DNA of 64,000 bases from Viscum album (taxonomy: Eukaryota; Streptophyta; Magnoliopsida; Santalales; Viscaceae). The stretch spans positions 1,871,172,988 through 1,871,236,987 of the forward strand of contig OY728128.1 of NCBI GenBank assembly GCA_963277665.1, written 5' to 3'. Made by a program: the position numbers and the translations under genes. Positions 60,801 to 64,000 of this stretch are shown here, piece by piece (the stretch's first letter is position 1; every line of letters begins with the position of its first letter). The notes beneath the pieces are model-generated. The model made no database searches, was not told the DNA's origin, and saw nothing but the letters and a program-made list of their open reading frames with translations.

Positions 60801-60939
60801 TGGAATACGTATCCCCAGCTAAGTGGACCCAATCTAGGTAGCCAGGTTGTAGATATGGTCCATGGATTAGAAAATATATCTGAAATATATCCTATACCCA
60901 AGGAGCATGGTGTTGGGCCATCTATAGTACAAGGTGCGG

Positions 60940-63900
60940 TTTTGGTATCCTCTACTTTAGTATCTTCTTTTTTGATTCAAACTCCTTGTGTTATTTTATT
61001 TTTGCGACTACTATGGAAAGTCACAGGCTTTAGATTCATTATTTTTTTGTGATGACACTTTATAATCTATTGGTAATTCTATTGGAGAGTGTACACTAGT
61101 GCAAGGAATTCCCCCTTAAGATGGGTGGATATCGTTTCTTATGGGACCTATTCAACCTCGAGGTGATGGGTTTTGATGTAATTATTAGGATATACTAGTT
61201 GGTCCTCTATCACACTTTTGAGGATAGATATCATCTCAGGATGTAATTTACATCACAAGAGTATAGTTACTACATTCACAAGGGGGATGGGATATATAGG
61301 AAGGTAGGGATAGACCAGAGCATAGTGGTCTATGTGGAGTGGTGACCAAAACTTCTAGCCATTATATGTATGATCAGGGGTCACATCTTGATGATTTATC
61401 AATTATAGTAGATCATTTTTGGGACCTCTTCCCTAATAAATTTTTTGGAATACCTCTTAAGAGAGAGTTTTAGTTCTCTATAGATCTAGTTTTAGGAGAA
61501 GCATCGTTATCCATTCCTCCTTATAGGATGGGTAACATTGAGTGGTAGGAGATTAAGATGCATCTTGATGACTTGGAATATAACGATTTTGTATGGACCA
61601 GTACTTTAACTTAGGTTTCAATTTTCCTTTTCAGCAAGAAGGAAGATGGTACCCTGAGGATTTTTGTATATTATCGTTGTTATAACTAACTTACATTTAA
61701 GAAACAATATCCACCACCTCAAATAGATTACTTATTTTACCAAATATGAGGAAATATTGTTTTCTCTAAGAATGATGTGAGGTCAAGATACCATCATTTA
61801 TGAGTTGGAACTGAAAACATACATCATACGGCATTTCATAACACATATGGTCTTCATGAGAATCTGGTTATTTTGTTCAATTTGATGAATAATCCCACAA
61901 TTTTCATGGCTCTAATAATTAGGTTTTTTCACCTATAATTGGATTAATTTGTGGTAGTATTTATGTGAAATATGATGGTGTATTATTAGGCTCAATACAA
62001 CCATGTGAAACATCTTGATATCATGTGGAATTCACTAAGAGAGCATTATATATTTTCTAAGCTCTTCAAATAAAACCTTTTGGATCAATAGGTGCACTTA
62101 TTGGGTCACATAATTTCAAAGGAAGAAGTATATATTGACCAAGAGATGGCAAGACATGTTGTCACCTAGGAGAATCCCAATAATGTGTTTGACATACAAT
62201 GATTCTTGGGGTTGGATAAATATTACAAAAATTTCATTCAGGACTTTTCATGCCTAGAAGTTCCTCTAACATGCATAATTAAAAATGGAATCAAGTTTAT
62301 ATTGTTTGAAGCCTCTGAGAACTCATTTCTGGAGATGAAATATAAAATAACTTGAGAAAGGATCCTAATTCTTCTAGATATGGGTAGAAACTATATTATT
62401 TATTTTTAGACATTAGGTATCGAGATAGGAGGAGTTCTGATGTAAGAATATCACGTTTTGGCATATGAGTCTCCACACTTGAAGCCACGTAAGGGAAAAT
62501 ACCCAAAAAATGATCTTGATTTGGTATTTGTAGTTCACAATTTTCAGTATTGGAGGCATTATTATCTTGGGGGTAGTTTATGGTGTTTCCAGGCAATAAG
62601 AGCCTCAAGTAAAAATTCACATAGTGTGACATTAAATTTAAGAAATAAAGATGAATCAAATGTCTACAATACTTTTTTTATCTTTCCAGTATGTTTGGGA
62701 GAGGTAATGTTGTATTTGATTCTCGGAGATGAAAGAATCATACTTAGGTATTTTATGAGGAAAATAGTGAATAGTAGTTTATGTCCTTATTTTATGAGAT
62801 GTGCATAGAGTTATAGGAGCATCATGTGGAGTATATATTTAAATATTTTGTACGGAAATCTACAATTTTGGAGAGATTGAATATAATGTAGTTATCAGAT
62901 ACTGATGGACTAGTCCTTAGTGAGAGTGTTTTAAAATAGGAACTTCCACTATGATTTATCATTAACAGGGATGTCGTATTTCGCATCAATATGTACATTT
63001 GGGTTCCAACATAAATCCATATAAAATTCATGTAAAAGTCGAATTCTTATACCGGGTAATTACACCCTAGGTGTAAAAATAAGTATTGTGATCTACATCA
63101 CAAAAACTGGTGGCCCAGTATGTAAAGGGAGATAGTTGGTTTTGTTACAATGTGTTCCACTTGTCTGTAGGTAAAGGTAAAACACCAGAAAATGATATTG
63201 CTTCCACATCCATTACCATAATTTGAGTGGAAATGGGATGATTTCACCATAGTCTTTGTTACTAGATTGTCAAGATATCCTTGAGGAAATGATTTAGCAT
63301 TGGTGATCATCTAAGTGGTCAAAAAGGTCTCTTGCTTGTTTCCTATCAAGGAGACTTTTTCAATGTATGATCTTGAAAGGATCTATGTCTGAGAGATTAT
63401 ATGACTCAATAGAGTACCATGGAGTATTTTATTGGAAGGAGATTCTAATTTCACTTGTTGCTTCTATAAGGGTCTGTATAGGTAGTTAGGTGCACATGTA
63501 CGTTTGAGTAGAGTATGCCACCCTGAGACCGACGAGTAGTCCGAGCAGATAATACAAGTACTATAAGATACACATATAGATTATGTCTTAAATTTTGGAG
63601 GTTCTTGGGAAAACATATACCCCTAAATAATTTATCCTATAATAAAAACTTTTAGGTGATGATTTAGATGGATCCTTATGAGGCCATTTATGGCAAGTCA
63701 TTTCGTTCACCTCTATATTGGTTAGAGGCTGGGGAAGTAGCACTACCTAGACCCCATCTTGTTTAGGAGAATTTGGAGTAAGTTAAAATAATCAAGAAGT
63801 GAATGGATATATCTCTATATATATAGAATTATTACTCCAATCATCATTGAAAACCTCTATATTTCAAGGTTATTTATTAGGTTTTCTAGCGAGTATTGAC

Positions 63901-64000
63901 TAAATTAGGGCATCGATAGTGTAGCTAGCAAGGTAAGTTGTTGCCTGATTTTGTCGCACCTTTTGAGGTTTTTGAGTGGGTCAGAATGGATGATTATCAT
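60940..64000 (+). pseudogene. Element F' pol remnant: protease, RT, RNase H, integrase (cut)
   Basis: Matches F pol in order: protease end near 61130-61290 (GFDVIIRI), RT 61440-62050 (LGEASLSIPPYRMGNIEW, NNPTIFMAL; active-site position 61953-61980 again VVVFM*NMM), RNase H 62130-62640, integrase 63340-64000 (SLLPIKETFSMYDLERIYV-like, YEAIYGKSF, LEAGEVALPRPHLV). The window ends inside the integrase C-terminal part. Confidence 0.8.

Larger units (their letters stand above)
43079..64000 (+). repeat. Large direct duplication, copy 2
   Basis: Partner of 7069-24148. Longer mainly because of 3.8 kb at 49926-53702 that copy 1 lacks. Both ends of the duplication are beyond what can be seen (left end displaced by the CACTA element, right end outside the window). 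Confidence 0.85.
53783..64000 (+). mobile_element. Ty3/gypsy element F' (duplicate of F), cut by the window end
   Basis: 5' LTR 53783-58584, primer site 58585, gag about 59840-60800, pol 60940 to the window end. Collinear with 13926-24148 at a nearly constant offset of 39.85-39.86 kb. The bases upstream of the LTR (ATAATCTCTTA against ATAATCTCTAA) show the same insertion site as F. Confidence 0.88.

Noticed and set aside
13926..64000. F and F' as two independent insertions of one family
   Set aside because: The 5' flank before both LTRs is the same and inactivating mutations are shared, which points to one insertion and a later duplication.
1..64000. Intact host protein gene, tRNA or rRNA
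   Set aside because: No frame outside the transposable elements shows a recognisable domain, and no cloverleaf or rRNA segment was noticed on reading; a tRNA scan could not be run.

Overview
The window is plant nuclear DNA made almost entirely of nested, decayed transposable elements. The evidence is a CACTA (En/Spm) transposon with intron-containing transposase genes, several Ty3/gypsy elements with very long LTRs (3-5 kb) and Tekay/Del-like integrase C-termini, a Ty1/copia LTR plus gag piece, methionine-tRNA-type primer sites, and AT-rich background with many transition-type stop codons. This fits an angiosperm with a large, repeat-rich genome; the species cannot be read from the sequence. 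I see no intact host gene, no tRNA or rRNA, and nothing prokaryotic.

Layout. 1-7068: 5' part of a CACTA element on the minus strand (Transposase_24-type gene, TNP2-type transposase broken by one in-frame stop, a C-rich minisatellite, seven subterminal palindromes and the terminal CACTA end). It sits inside gypsy element A (7069-13152, plus), of which the rest of pol and the 3' LTR are present. 13153-13925: older LTR debris. 13926-28873: gypsy element F (plus, eroded) with a 4.8 kb 5' LTR, gag, pol and a partial 3' LTR; this 3' LTR is interrupted by a 4.0 kb solo LTR (E, 24760-28775) with a perfect 5-bp target duplication. 28874-34517: gypsy element D on the minus strand (3' LTR and pol), the best preserved pol in the first half. 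34518-36315: possible non-autonomous CACTA-like element carrying gene-like sequence. 36900-39352: Ty1/copia 5' LTR and gag, minus. 39353-40869: end of another minus-strand gypsy element (C). 40870-49337: gypsy element B (plus), sister of A, with most of its gag-pol reading frame visible. 49338-53782: LTR remnants. 53783-64000: element F', sister of F, cut by the window end.

The main large-scale structure is a duplication: A, the debris after it and F (7069-24148) are collinear with B, debris and F' (43079-64000), about 36 kb apart and in the same orientation. F and F' have the same 5' insertion site and share fatal mutations, so they come from one insertion that was later copied as genomic DNA. 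The CACTA element in A, a deletion in A's RNase H, and two large length differences (about 0.2 kb and 3.8 kb) distinguish the copies.

The most unusual points are a coiled-coil-like ORF inside the U3 part of element D's LTR, a stem-loop with compensatory changes shared by several otherwise different LTR families, tandem arrays with internal palindromes in the F LTR, and a G-rich minisatellite in the CACTA element framed by a perfect 37-bp repeat exactly 500 bp apart. All family assignments come from reading motifs by eye; no database search was possible.
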